In this document: one piece after another, positions 22,190-33,133 of the stretch
Layout: the number at the start of each line of letters is the position of its first letter
Numbering within the stretch: the stretch's first letter is position 1
From: Ichthyophis bannanicus
Lineage: Eukaryota > Chordata > Amphibia > Gymnophiona > Ichthyophiidae
Assembly (NCBI GenBank): GCA_033557465.1
Contig: CM066047.1
Location: 9,626,234 to 9,690,233 of the forward strand
Direction of reading: 5' to 3'
DNA: 64,000 nt
Position numbers and translations under genes: made by a program
Notes under the pieces: generated by a model
The model's database searches: none
Told to the model about the DNA's origin: nothing
Seen by the model: only the letters and a program-made list of their open reading frames with translations

Positions 22190-22640
22190 TACTTAAGACT
22201 GCAGCCTTATAAGCCAATCGTGGCCTTGCAGTCCCAATAGATGGAGCTGTAAATGGTTCCAAATGGAAAAGTGGTGCATAAAGTTTGTTATATGTCTTTC
22301 TATGCAGACCTTCATCTTATGGAATATGCTCACTGATGGGTAATTCCTTTGTATGTAACCCAGCATCCTCCTGGCTTTTGCTGCTGCCTTGTCATACTGT
22401 TTTTGCCACCTGGTCCATGCACACCAACCTCTTGCCCCATTGCATATTTTTCCCTTTGATTTCTGCTTCCCAAGTGCATGGCACTGCACTTCTCATTTAA
22501 ATCTTAACTGCCAAGCATTAGACCATTCTTCCAGCTTGTTTAGATATTTCTTCATGTTCTCCACTCCCTTGGGAGTCCACTCTGCAAATTTTCATATCTG
22601 CTAAAAGGCAGATATGAAAGGCAGACTTTTCCATTCAGTC
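22190..22640 (-). mobile_element. CR1-B LINE fragment, RT C-terminal part
   Basis: The minus strand resembles CR1-B around AKARRMLGYIQR and the preceding palm region, matching the copy at 49940-50260. There are frameshifts and internal indels throughout, and neither CR1 end is present. Confidence 0.78.
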
Positions 22641-22689
22641 CTTCAGCCTTCCCGCCTTCCTGACCAGCTCTCTTCAGTTCTCCCCCATC

Positions 22690-22850
22690 TCTTCTGACCC
22701 TGTTGGGTCGGGAAGTCTCCTCTCTCCTTGCCCAAGGGGCAATAGAGGAGGTTCCTCTTCCTCAACAGGGGTTAGGGTTCTACTCCCGCGCAGGCTCCGT
22801 CGGTTCCGACGTACCCATATGTGAGGCTGAGATTGCTGTCTTCCAGTAAA
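22690..22850 (+). mobile_element. DIRS relic: RT segment joined to terminal-repeat sequence
   Basis: About 60 bp (CCCAAGGGGCAATAGAGGAGG and the bases after it) matches the start of the RT domain of the DIRS element at 38420-38470. It is followed directly by about 50 bp matching that element's terminal repeat (CGCGCAGGCTCCGTCGG, GACGTACCCATATGTGA, as at 41533-41573). Everything between is deleted. This shows another, older member of the same DIRS family. Confidence 0.75.
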
Positions 22851-22954
22851 ATAACAAACTGCAACACTCTGAATGCTCTTAATACTGTAAAGTATATTCT
22901 ACTATGTCCTGAGACTCACTCGGCACTGAGAATGAGTTATATTGGATTTAGCTC

Positions 22955-23165
22955 ACACCTTTATCAGAAGGTCAAGGGGGGTTACATTGAGGTACCGTAG
23001 GTATTTTCCTGTCCCAAAGGGTTTACAATCTAAGTTTGTACCTGAGGCATTGGATGATTAAGTGGCTTGCCCAAGATCACAAGTAGCGGCAGTGGGATTT
23101 TAACCTGGTGTCCCTGATTCTCAGCTCACTGCTCTAATCTTTAGGGTACTGCTCTATATACTGAC
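22955..23165 (-). mobile_element. MIR-like SINE relic
   Basis: On the minus strand it shows a tRNA-like start (AGAGCAGTGAGCTGAGAATC region), a weak B box (GGTTAAAATCCC) and the conserved core TGATCTTGGGCAAGCCACTT. A segment reading TTTGTAAACC-like words then leads toward 22955. Diverged, with no clear tail or duplication. Confidence 0.6.
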
Positions 23166-23587
23166 ATCTGACACCAAGGCTCTGTTTAATGGGATCTAAA
23201 TTATCGAAGCGTCATGTGACTGAAATTCTTGAAATGCTGCTGAAGCTTGCAGTGGGGATTAGAGCTCTCTGTGGTCCGTATTCTAGTGCAGAAAAAGACA
23301 ATAAAGATGTTTAGTGAACAGCTGCCATGGTGTCAATCGAGAGACTGTGTACTGAAATCACTTTAAAAGCTGCCTGATGGTGGAGGGAAGGTATCCTGCT
23401 GGCACCATTCACAATTTCCAGAGAGATCTGCTATTATACACTAGAAATGATATGAAATGTGCGTGCCAAACTAAATTTACATTGGCTAATATTGTAAAAT
23501 AATTAAATTTTTATAGGGCTGCTGTTTTTTCAGTTTTTTGTAATTTAAATTAAAATGTGTAACTTATGGTTTTCTTTTAACATTTTG
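23166..23587 (+). other. No recognisable feature
   Basis: AT-rich sequence with no open frame above about 50 codons and no terminal repeats, tRNA boxes or LINE motifs visible. Confidence 0.5.
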
Positions 23588-25158
23588 GGGCAGGTCTACT
23601 AATGCGTGGTAGCCTGTTACAGCTATTGTGGTGCAATAGCTTCATAAGGGCCACGGTAAGTGCTAAACCCACGAGGTATCTGCAGGGGCATTCCTAGCTT
23701 TCCCTGCAGATATCACAAAGGTATTGCACTCACTATGGACGCCCGGCAGATAGTGCAGGAAGTCCCGCGATGCCGGTCCCTGCGGTAAATCCAGGGGAGG
23801 ACAGGTAGAGATTGAGCGCACAGAGCTCTCACTAGCTGCCCCCATCGCTTCCGTGTCCCCCTCCAGCGCCGCAATCGGGCCCCCCATCTGGCAATATTGT
23901 TGGTGCTGCGGTATGCAGATCCATAGCATCAACAATATTAAAAAAGTGCCCCCCTTCAGCACCAATTCCCCCCCCCCCCATCGGGAACTGTCTGAGGGGA
24001 GTCCGTGCACTCCCTGATCAAGATCAAAGCCCAGCTAGCCAGTCGAGCGCCCCTGCCGCCCTCCCACCCCCACACCCGATCTAAAAATCCTAATCCCAGC
24101 TAAACAGTTGGGCAACTCATTTCCCCCACCCCTATGGAAATCAACAACTCCAGGCTATCCAGTCAGCCAAATGTGTGCCCCTCCAGCCCAGACATTACCT
24201 TATTGAAACTCCGGTGGTCCAGTGATCAGTGGAAGCGAGCGTGGGCCTCCACACTCCTGTTCTTGTTGTCAGCCCTGTACAAAATGGCTACAATCACGTG
24301 GTGCTGCCATCCTCATTGGTTCTCGCAAATATGGCTGTGATCTTGTAGGTCTGACCCCTAGCATCAGGATTTTAGGAGGCAGCATCGCCTTATCATGGCC
24401 ATTTTGAGCCAGGCCGATGATGGGAGCAAGAGCAGGGAGGACCATTGACCACTGGACTACCGAAGTTTTGGTAATGTAATGGCTGGGTGGGAGGTGGGGA
24501 GGCCCAGAGGGGGGCATCCACTGGGCCCTGGCTAGCTTGAAGTTGTCAATTTCCATGGAGGTAGAGGGGAGTGGAAAATCGGTGGCCTGACTGGCTAGCT
24601 GGGATTAGGACTTTTAGATTGGGTGTGTGGAATGGTGGCAGAGGTGCCCAATTGGCTAGCCCGGCTTTGATCTAGGTCTGGAGATGTACAGAGTTCCACC
24701 CCAGGCAGTTCCCGATGGGAACTGGGAGCTGTCTGGGGGATTGCTGTTTAAGTGTGGGGGGGGGGGGAGACATTTTTTAAAATACTGTCAGTGATGCAAA
24801 TCTGTACATCCATAACACTGACAATATTGTTAAATCGTGGGGGGCACCTGATCCTGGTATTGGAGGGCCAATTGCTTCCAGGGCAGATGGCCACTGCCAA
24901 CTGACAGCAGCCGTACTGCTGCACAAACCGGCTATTTGTGGATAATGCCATCTCTCAAGGTGGCTCTAGCTGCAGCTGCGATGGGGCCCATCATGTAAAA
25001 ACATTTTGCGCAGTGGCTGCCAACAATCGGAATGCTCACTCCTCGTCCTATTCCCACTGTACCTGTGATATCTGCTTTTGCCCATGTTAGCTGTTACCAG
25101 CTGGCGATAAATCTGCAATAGTTTCATGTTAGCAGTCATCGCCCTTTAGTAGACATGC
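23588..25158. mobile_element. 1.57-kb fold-back element (long imperfect inverted repeats)
   Basis: The ends are similar in inverted orientation: GCAGGTCTACTAA at 23590 and the complement of GCATGTCTACTAA at 25146-25158. Inside, left and right halves remain complementary over most of their length. For example CAATATTGTTGGTG near 23893 pairs with the TGACAATATTG region near 24820, and the GGTGGTCCAGTGATCAG region near 24210 pairs with TTGACCACTGGACTACC near 24446. The centre is near 24350. There is no transposase frame, so it is a non-autonomous, palindromic DNA transposon. The family is not identified and I could not see a convincing target duplication. Confidence 0.75.
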
Positions 25159-26411
25159 ACTTTTCTCTTGATTCATTAGAAAGTAGGTATTCTTAAAACA
25201 TTTGTATTCTATATTTAAGCACTCATAAGATTACATTAGAATTATAATCAACATAATTGTAACATTGTTTTCTGGACTCCCATCCTGATGAGCTTGCTTG
25301 TGCTATGTTTTCCTGGAGAGCCTCAAAAAAATGGCGTTCATCCAGATAGGAAGATCAGTGTCACATTCATATATCCTGACATTATGGGCAGCTAGATCTG
25401 TATTCCCTTTAAGCTCTTTGCCTGTTCTGATGAGTAAATATCACATTTCAAGTTTAACTCCCATTGTAATGACCGTTTTTCTCAGGTGAATTAGTCTAAC
25501 AGAGTATTCTCTGTGACCTGCCTCTAGACTAGATATTAGTATTAGTTATGGTGAAAGTAGATATTTAATCTGTGATTTTGAATTGTTTCTATTGTATATT
25601 ATGCAGGTAAAGCTAATAGGTATTTTTCTTTCTGGCCCATGTAGTAGATTTTAGTAGGTATGGTCCCCTGCAGCATCTGAGCTACTGTCTATAAGAAATA
25701 GTGTTTAGGGCTCTTAACATACACAATATATTTGTATGGGATGAATGAAGTATGTACAAGATCCCTATTGAAAGGTTGATAGCCAGAGGATATAGAAGTA
25801 GCTTCTTCAAGGTCACAAAATAAATAATGAGGTGAAATTAAGCCTGATTCTCCAGGGTTCATTGCTCTATACTCTAACCACCAGACTTCAAAGAAGCCTG
25901 TTTGTTAAGCTGTGTAATGGCAATAGCGCATTAAAGCTTGCTAAAACTCAACAACATGCATTAATTGCACCTAACCTGCATTTTTCACCATAATGCATGG
26001 GAACATACTTTTCATGTAGAGCTAAAGGCATTAGCCTAACCTCCTGATGGTCGTACAATGAGACTTGTGTTAGAGCACAAGGGGTTTTCTTCTGCCTCCT
26101 ACTACCTACCAGAGAGAGCCCTAGTTGGGGGATGGGGTAGGAGTGGAGAGAGTCGGGAAAGCACTACGGGGTGCAGTATTCTCAGCTGCTTAGAAATTAA
26201 TTGTACCCTGAGATTTACCAATCTAACCTGCAATACCTCAGTACCATGGCTTAGTGAAAGCCACGCTAAACCTTTGCTCAGTGAATAGTGTGAAAAGCAT
26301 AAAGTACTATTTTACTGCAATTGCTTGTTTCTACTCACAGACCTTGGTATTTTCCAAACATTGCTTTACATCTTTCCTATGTAATGATACAATCTAGAAA
26401 ATTGTCACTTC
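25156..26411 (+). other. No gene; one SINE relic at about 25775-25895
   Basis: No open frame with a domain. At 25775-25895 a diverged minus-strand MIR-like SINE is suggested by CTTCTTCAAGGTCACAAA, a CCAGGGTTCA-type B box and CTCTAACCACCAGACT. The rest is unassigned. Confidence 0.45.
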
Positions 26412-26525
26412 CAGATGAAAAGAACTAAGTCCAAAAAAAAATCCACTCTGCTATATCACAGGCTTAACTAAATGTCCAGATATCAAAAATATCTCATTCA
26501 TGGGCATAAAAAAGAGGAGAAAAGG
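26412..26525. repeat. Palindromic locus, outer left arm (A)
   Basis: About 112 bp that recurs in reverse complement at 41641-41757 (shared words TGTCCAGATATCAAAAATAT and CTCATTCATGGGCATAAA). The arm ends in AAAGAGGAGAAAAGG (26511-26525), which is the target duplication of the L1 that follows. The inner arm (B) begins after the L1 at 34744. Confidence 0.85.
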
Positions 26526-26726
26526 ACTTCTGGTTTAGCCACAGAGGCGGTGAGACGCGTGTAGGAGAGCTCTCTGACCCGCACAGCTATTAATTAGGTA
26601 GTGGAGATCCCTTCCTGGCCCATTGAAGAACGACAAATGCCTAAGGTGGTGAAGGTGTAGCCTGGCTCTAATATAAAAGAGCTCTATGCGGCGAAAGCTG
26701 AAGGAGGAAAAAAAGCGGCGGTAAAT

Positions 26727-27602
26727 GTGAGAGTGCAGCCGGCACCAGTGTCCCCGAGCAGCTCCGAGGGATCCAGAGAGGCAGAGGGAGAGGATTTGCC
26801 CCAAACAGACCTGGCGGCGATCTTGAGGGAAATTCGGGAGTCGAAGGAGGAGATCGTGGACAGAGTATGTGGCCGGATGGAGGAAAAGCTTGCGGCGATC
26901 GGGCAGCGCCTGGAGGAAGTGGAGAGCAGAGTGAGCCAGACGGAGGACGCACAGGCCTCTATGGAGCACGTGGTGAGCTCCCTGCAACAGCAACTCAGTT
27001 GGCTGCACGCGAAAGCAGAGGACATGGAGAACAGGGACCGGCGTTCCAATCTGAGAATATTTGGAGTTCCGGAGGGTGTGGAAGAGGAGGATGTGATTGC
27101 TTTTGTGAAAGACATATTGGCGACCTGCTTTCCGAACCCCCCGTCGACGCCGCAGTTTGAAATTGAACGGGCCCATAGAGAACTGAGGCCCAAGCCGGAA
27201 AAGTCGGCGAGACCGCGTGCTCTCATAGTGAAAATGCTGCGGTTCCAGGATCGGGAGCATGTAATCAGAGCGGTGAGGAGAACCAAAAGTGTGCAGTATA
27301 GAGAGTGGACAGTGTACATTTTCCCGGATCTGGCCTCAGAGACAGTGAAGAGACGGAAGGACCTGTTGCGGCTGAGAGACCACCTGGCGAAAAAGGGGGT
27401 ACGGATTGCGATTTGGTACCCGGCAAGGATCACGATGATGGTAAATGGATTGAGAGAGTTCTTTAGTTCCAAAGAGCTGCTGGAGAAATTCCTCAAGTCC
27501 CAGAAGGGGGTGATACGGGAGAGAATGGAGTGCTCGAATGGAGTGGAGAGCCAAGACGCGGAGGATGGATCTGAGGGCGGGCGGCTGGGCCCCGTAGAGT
27601 GA
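26727..27602 (+). CDS. L1-type ORF1 RNA-binding protein
   Basis: A 291-residue open frame, the usual length for L1 ORF1p (nucleic-acid chaperone, trimer-forming). Residues 30-110 are heptad-rich coiled coil (EEIVDRVCGRMEEKLAAIGQ, then LQQQLSWLHAKAEDMENRD). The RRM follows with NLRIFGVPEG and ERAHRE near residues 112-155. The C-terminal domain has RALIVKMLRFQDREHVIRAV and the VYIFPDLASETVKRRK segment. The frame starts at a GTG-initiated reading upstream, so the exact first codon is uncertain. It appears intact. Confidence 0.9.
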   Translation: MRVQPAPVSPSSSEGSREAEGEDLPQTDLAAILREIRESKEEIVDRVCGRMEEKLAAIGQRLEEVESRVSQTEDAQASMEHVVSSLQQQLSWLHAKAEDMENRDRRSNLRIFGVPEGVEEEDVIAFVKDILATCFPNPPSTPQFEIERAHRELRPKPEKSARPRALIVKMLRFQDREHVIRAVRRTKSVQYREWTVYIFPDLASETVKRRKDLLRLRDHLAKKGVRIAIWYPARITMMVNGLREFFSSKELLEKFLKSQKGVIRERMECSNGVESQDAEDGSEGGRLGPVE

Positions 27603-28027
27603 AGGACTGTAAATGAACTCCTTAGACTGCTTGAGGGGGGGCTGGGCGGTTAGTCAAGCTGGGTATGCATGATATGACTGATATGTTTAATATATTTGAA
27701 ACGGGGGGCATGATGGGAAAGTTTCTAAGGGGCAGGGGTAACGGAATAAAGGGGGGAGGCGGGGTGAGGGCTTAGAAGGAGGGTGTGGGGTGGTCGGGAA
27801 GGAAGGAGAGAGATAAGAAGGAGAACGGTGCGGGGGGAGGGGGTCGAAGGAGTGGAAAGGAGAGGGGCTAATGGAGGTCATAAAACCACAAAACTGTGAG
27901 GGGAGGGTGGTGAGAGAACAACATTGTTGGTTCTGTTTGGTTCAAGTTGAATATGTGGCGGGGGTGCCGGTGCTGATGCCAACCCAGGGGGTCGGGAGTG
28001 GGGGCGGGAAATGGAGGATAGACAGGA

Positions 28028-28687
28028 TTGTCTTTGATGGGGGGACATAAAATTGCATCTTATAATGTACGAGGGATTAACAGCCCGATTAAGCGGAAGA
28101 GGATTCTAGCACAGCTGACCAAGAGTAAGATAGACATTGCCATGCTGCAGGAGACACATTTAATCAAGGAGGAGCAGGAGAAATTAAGGGCCCAAGGATT
28201 TGAGCAGGTGTTTGGGGCACCATACAACTCCAAAAAAAGAGGTGTGGTGATTCTGGTGCATAAGAGAATGATGTTTGTTCCCTATAGGTCGGGGGGATGC
28301 CATGGGGAGGGTGGTGTGGGTGGTGGGAGGGTAGACCAGAGGGAGGTATCGTTGATGAACCTGTATGCACCTAATGGGCAAAAGGGGCTCTTTTTTAGGA
28401 AGGCACTGCAGGACTTTGAGGAGCAAGCAAGGGGGGAGTGGATCATCGGGGGGGGGGGGGATATGAATTGTGTGGTAGGCCCTAAAGATAGGTCTAACTA
28501 TCAGAGGGATAAGCACTGGCGGGAGGGGAAAGAGCGGAGGAAGTGCATGGAAATATTCAGTCTGGTGGATATTTGGCGGTGGGAGAACCCTGGTGAGCGC
28601 GGGTACACATGCTATAAACCTAGACTGCGGAGTTATTCGAGGATAGACATGTTCTTAGGAAGAGGGGACAGTTGGGAGCACTGGTAA
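28028..28687 (+). pseudogene. L1-type ORF2 endonuclease domain
   Basis: APE-type endonuclease at the ORF2 N-terminus: SYNVRGINSPIKRKRIL (Asn block), AMLQETHL (catalytic Glu), VVILVHKRM, NLYAPNGQK, DMNCVVGP (the GDxN-type block) and SRIDMFLG (RIDYF-like). The frame ends at 28687, where a TAA-type stop follows EHW. The SDH-like end block continues in a shifted frame at about 28720 (LLDHGMITGAW). A poly-G run before DMNCVV probably gained or lost bases, giving a run of glycines. Confidence 0.87.
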
Positions 28688-29236
28688 ATGTAAAACTGCA
28701 TCCAGTGCTGCTTTTGGACCATGGGATGATTACTGGGGCATGGAGGTCAAGAGGGGGAGAGGAGGGGGGGAAGAAGGGGGCGTGGAGGGGGAATATAGCC
28801 CTGATTCAGTCGGAGGAGGGGAAAGCGGGGCTTAAGAAGGCATGGAAGGAGTACTTGGCGTGGAACGACAATGGGGAGGTGTCGGATGCCACGGTATGGG
28901 ACAGTGGGAAGGCCTATATGAGAGGGATCATGATACAGCTGGGGAACCAAAGGAAAAGGGAGAGAGAGGAAACGCGATGACAGATGTTGCAGAAGTTGGA
29001 AGAGGTGCAGGGGGAACACAGTTGGACGGGCTCTAAGGTAGCTCAACTGTGGGTATCTTGGATTAGGGCGAGACTAAATGGGTTGGAATTAGAGGAGTTA
29101 GAGAAGTTGATGCGGGGGCGTCCAAGAGGAATCTTATGGAGGGCGGGAACAAGGCGGGGAAGCTGCTTGCGCGGCAGGTCAAGCAAAGGCAGGAAAGTAG
29201 GATAGTAGCGGAAGTAAGGAATGGGGAGGGGAGAGG

Positions 29237-30530
29237 GTGGTGGAAAACCAAGGGATATGCAGGGCCTTTCGGCAATTTTATGAAGTGCTGTACACTGGAC
29301 AGGAAGGGGTCAGTCGGGAGAAGATAAGGGAATATTTAGAGGGCGTGAACATCCCGAGAATTAGCAAGGAAAAGGTACAATGGCTAGGGCAGCTGATTGA
29401 GGAGGAGGAGGTCCTGAGGGAAATTAAGAGGCTCCCGAAGGGAAAAGCAGCGGGGGAGGATGGGTACCCAGCTGAGTATTTCCACATGATGAGATGGGAG
29501 GTGGCACCGTTTCTGGCCAGACTGTTCACAGGATTTATGCGGGGGGGGGGGGGGGGAGTAATGCCGGGGACAATGATGCAGGCTAACATTGTGGTCCTTC
29601 CTAAGGAAGGCAGAGCCCCGGATAGATGTGAAAACTACAGACCAATCGCGTTGATTAATTGTGACGCAAAATTGTATGCGAAGGTCTTGGCGAGTAGGCT
29701 GGAGGGGATTCTACCAGATTTAATTTATCCTGACCAGACAGGATTTATTAAGGGGCGGGTAATAACGGATAATGTACGGCGGGCGGTGGGGCTTCTCCAC
29801 TATGTTAGAGCAGCACAGATACCTACAATCTGTGTTGTATTGGATGCTGAGAAGGCCTTCGATAGGGTGGAGTGGGAGTTCTTGTTCGGAATGATGGACA
29901 AAATGGGGATGAGAGAGAGCTATGTTCAGGGGGTGAGGGCTCTATACAGGCATCCTGTGGCCAGAATATTGGTGAACGGGCAGTGTTCAGAGTGGTTTGA
30001 TCTCCAGAGAGGAACGCGGCAGGGCTGCCCTCTCTCGCCCATGCTATTTGCGATTGTGATTGAGCTAGCCATACGAATACGGGCGAAGCAGGAAATCAAA
30101 CCGGTGCAAGTAGGGCGGGGGGAACATAAGATACTGTTGTACGCTTACGATACCTTAATATTTATGACGGATCCGGAGAAATCTCTCCCCGCACTAGTGG
30201 CAGAGTTGGAGAGCTTTGCAGCGGTATCAGGCTTTAAAGTCAATTTGACAAAAACGGAAGCCATGGCGTTGGGAGGGGTTAGGAAGGAAGACATAGCGAA
30301 TTTCCCGTTTAAGTGGGCTTCAGGGAGTATTAAGTATATCTGGGGGTAAGAATTTTGGAGGACCCAGAGAGGCTCCACGAGCTCAATTATCAGCCGCTAG
30401 TGAAGCAGGTTAGCGCGCAATTGGAGAGTTGGAAATCCCTGCAGCTGAGTTGGGTGGGCCGGATAGAGGTAATTAAGATGAGTGTGCTCCTGAAATTCTT
30501 GTTCTTATTTGCGCAGCTGCCCATCAGGGT
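29237..30530 (+). pseudogene. L1-type ORF2 reverse transcriptase with YADD changed to YAYD
   Basis: RT blocks in order: RLPKGKAAGEDGYPAEYF, ENYRPIALINCDAKLYAKVL, DQTGFIKGRVITDNVRR, VVLDAEKAFDRVEWEFL (catalytic Asp A), TRQGCPLSPMLFAI, and the palm block LLYAYDTLIFM, where the first of the two catalytic Asps is Tyr. Thumb sequence follows to a TAA at 30347 and continues in another frame to 30530 (LESWKSLQLSWVGRIEVIKM). An in-frame poly-Gly tract from a G homopolymer lies near 29540. The copy cannot be catalytically competent. Confidence 0.9.
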
Positions 30531-30540
30531 CCCAGGGAGG

Positions 30541-33118
30541 GTATTTATTATTTATTTATTTATTTATTTGTTTTTCTTATATACCGCGCTATTAAGATCA
30601 GTGCGGTTTACATTACAACTGAACAATGCAACAATGTTTTTACATAACACAATGTGCTTACATAGAACAGGGGTACAGTCATAAGGGGAGAATAACAGGG
30701 AAACTATTTATAAGATATACATATAAAATTTACATAGAGTTATATACGACTGTTACTTAAGCTCTTCATATGATCATAACTAGGTCGGCTGGGGGACAGG
30801 ATACAGCTAACCGTTTTCATGTTGGGTTAGGGCATTGGGATAGTTAGAGCAGGGGGTGAATGCCTGTGACTTGTGTTTTTCAAGACTGGTTTCAGGATAG
30901 TAGATTTGAAACAGATGGTGTTTTATTTCTTTTCTGAATGTGGTGAGGCTTGGTATGGATCGAATCCAGGTGGGAAGTTCATTCCAGGCTGTCGGAGCAT
31001 AGATCGAGAAAGCTCTGTTAGAAGATGACGTGGTGCACCGTGTGGTAAATTTGGGTACTATTAACATGTTGAGTAGTGCAGGACGTCTTATTCTGTTTTC
31101 AGGGATATTTTTAATCAGATTACTGATAGGTGTGGGAGATTGGTTGTTCAGTGCCTTGAAGGTCATGACTAGTACCTTGTATTGGATTCGGGCTTGTAGC
31201 GGTAGCCAGTGTAACTCTTTCATTACTGGTGTTATATGTTCCAATTTTGATACACCTGTTAGAACCCTAGCAGCTGAGTTCATGGCCAGCCGAAGCGGGC
31301 TGAGAGTTGCCTGTGGGAGGCCATGGAGGATGATGTTTGCGAAATCATGATGCGGGATTACTAGGGCCTGAAATATCATTCGATAGTCCGAAAAATCGAG
31401 TAGTGGGCGGAGGTGGCGTAGGGTTCGTATCTTGTGGTAGACTGATCTTGTAACGGTCTTTACGTGGGTTGTCATGTCCAGACGCCGATCTAGAGTAATT
31501 CCTAGATATCGGATTGTGTCTCTTGTTTTGAGTTCAGCATTTTTAACTTGTAGGTAGGGAGGTGTGACGAACTTCTGGTTCCTAGTGACAAAGAGGACAT
31601 CGGTCTTGCTATGATTGATCCTCAGGTTTTGAGTGAGGAGCCATTCAGCAACTGCATCGAAACATCTGATGATAGGGGAGAAATCGGGCTGCTCAATAGT
31701 GAATGGAATGTATAATAGTATGTCGTCAGCATACACCAGGCATTCTACATTTAGGGAGCGGATCAGGGAGCAGATAGGCTGCATATAAATGTTAAATAGT
31801 AAAGCAGACAGGGATGATCCCTGGGGTACTCCCTGCTTCTGTAGGAAAGGCTCGGAGGAAGTGTTGCCTGTTTTTACTTGCTGCCATCTATTGGTTAAGT
31901 ATGATTCACACCATTGTAGTGCAGTATCCTGTAACCCTTTTTCTTGGAGTCGTTGTAATAGAATCTTATGGTTCACAGAATCGAAGGCGGCTGCAATGTC
32001 GAGAAAGATAAGGATGAAGCCTTGGTGTATATTATCAATTCCTGTGATTAGTTTGTCGAAGAGGGTAATTAAGATGGTGTCTACCCCATGCGATTCTCTG
32101 AAGCCATGTTGAGCTGGGTCGAGAGGTGACTCAGTGTCAACGTGTTGCTGGATCTGTCGCTTGACTATTTTCTCGATGATCTTGGCAAGCAGGGGAATAC
32201 TCGATATGGGTCTGTAGGATTCGACTTTGGATGTATCAAGGCGACTATTTTTTAGTAGGGGCCTGATTGATGTGTGTTTTAAACTTTGTGGGAAGACGCC
32301 TCTTAGTAATGATTGGTTGGTTATATTGCATAATGAATGGCTTAGTTCATGTCGAAGTTCCTTTATCCAGCTTGCTGGGCATGGGTCATTAGGGGCCGTG
32401 GTGAGATTAATGGATGAAATGGTGTGTCTTCAATTTCTTTAGTAGATACTGCAGAGAAATTGAGTAGTAGGATAGGCTTTGGTGTACTTATTGCAATGGT
32501 TGGGTTACAGGTGGATGGAATCATGTTGGATTGGATCATTTTTGATTGCAGGTAGTTCGAGTAATCCTGTGGTTGAGGCATGAGTGGGCTTACTGGTGCT
32601 GGGTCCCCTGTTAATGATTTTACTATATTAAATAGGTCATGTGTCTTATTCAAAGACCGTTTTAGAATGGTTGAGTGATGTTGTTTCCTTTTTTCACTTA
32701 TTTGCTCTCTGTGTAGAGCTAGATGTGAGTTATAGTTGTGGTAGGCTACTGTAGTCTGATTCCTGCGCCATCGTCTTTCAAGTTTACGTAATTGTAAGAG
32801 GGAAGCTCGAAGGTCAGTAGAGTACCAGGGGGCATGCGCACGTTTCCTGTGTACCTTGTTGGTGGATGGAATACAGGCTATAGCTCTGATACTGTTGTTC
32901 CAATTTAGTACAAGTTCGTCAGGGTCAAGGATAGGAACATCGAGGCGTGGCAGTAGCTTGACAAGTACATCTTCCTTGTCGAGTGGACGAAATCGTGTTG
33001 TTAGTATTCCGGGGTTAGGGGTACTGGGTACTTCTGAAAAGGGAGGTAAAGCTGAGGAGATTCGTGTGGGGGGGAGGCAGGCAAAGATTAAGGTAAGCCA
33101 GCTCCGGTTGTCTAAGGG
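30541..33118 (-). mobile_element. L2-like LINE, 5'-truncated, inserted in L1 ORF2
   Basis: The minus strand carries the EN-RT linker (33118 to about 32400), the complete RT and C-terminus (about 32400-30807), and a 3' UTR ending in the stem-loop ACCGCACTGATC...TAGCGCGGTATATAAG with (AAAT)n at 30541-30570. Both edges lie inside L1 ORF2. About 25 L1 residues appear lost at the junction and a G run adjoins the right edge, so no clean duplication is seen. Confidence 0.9.
30807..32400 (-). CDS. L2-like reverse transcriptase, about 530 codons open
   Basis: One uninterrupted frame (no start codon at its upstream edge) holds the full RT: WIKELRHEL, YRPISSIPLLAKIIEKIV, AQHGFRESHGVDTIL, FLDIAAAFDSVNHK (Asp A), KQGVPQGSSLSALLFNIYM, and LVYADDILLY with both catalytic Asps. 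The thumb follows (IRYLGITLDRRLDMT), then LHWLPLQARIQYKVLVM and the C-terminal AFSIYAPTAWNELP. A single frameshift near 32400 separates it from the linker (32363-33199). It is among the best-preserved RTs in the window. It lacks the endonuclease because the copy is 5' truncated. Confidence 0.88.
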
Positions 33119-33133
33119 CCGGGGGGGGGGGGG

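Noticed and set aside
24134..24556. Open frames inside the fold-back element
   Set aside because: They are mirror-image shadows of the palindrome and encode nothing like a transposase.
26535..27496. Long minus-strand open frames opposite L1 ORF1
   Set aside because: Antisense shadows of a GC-rich coding region, with no recognisable domain.
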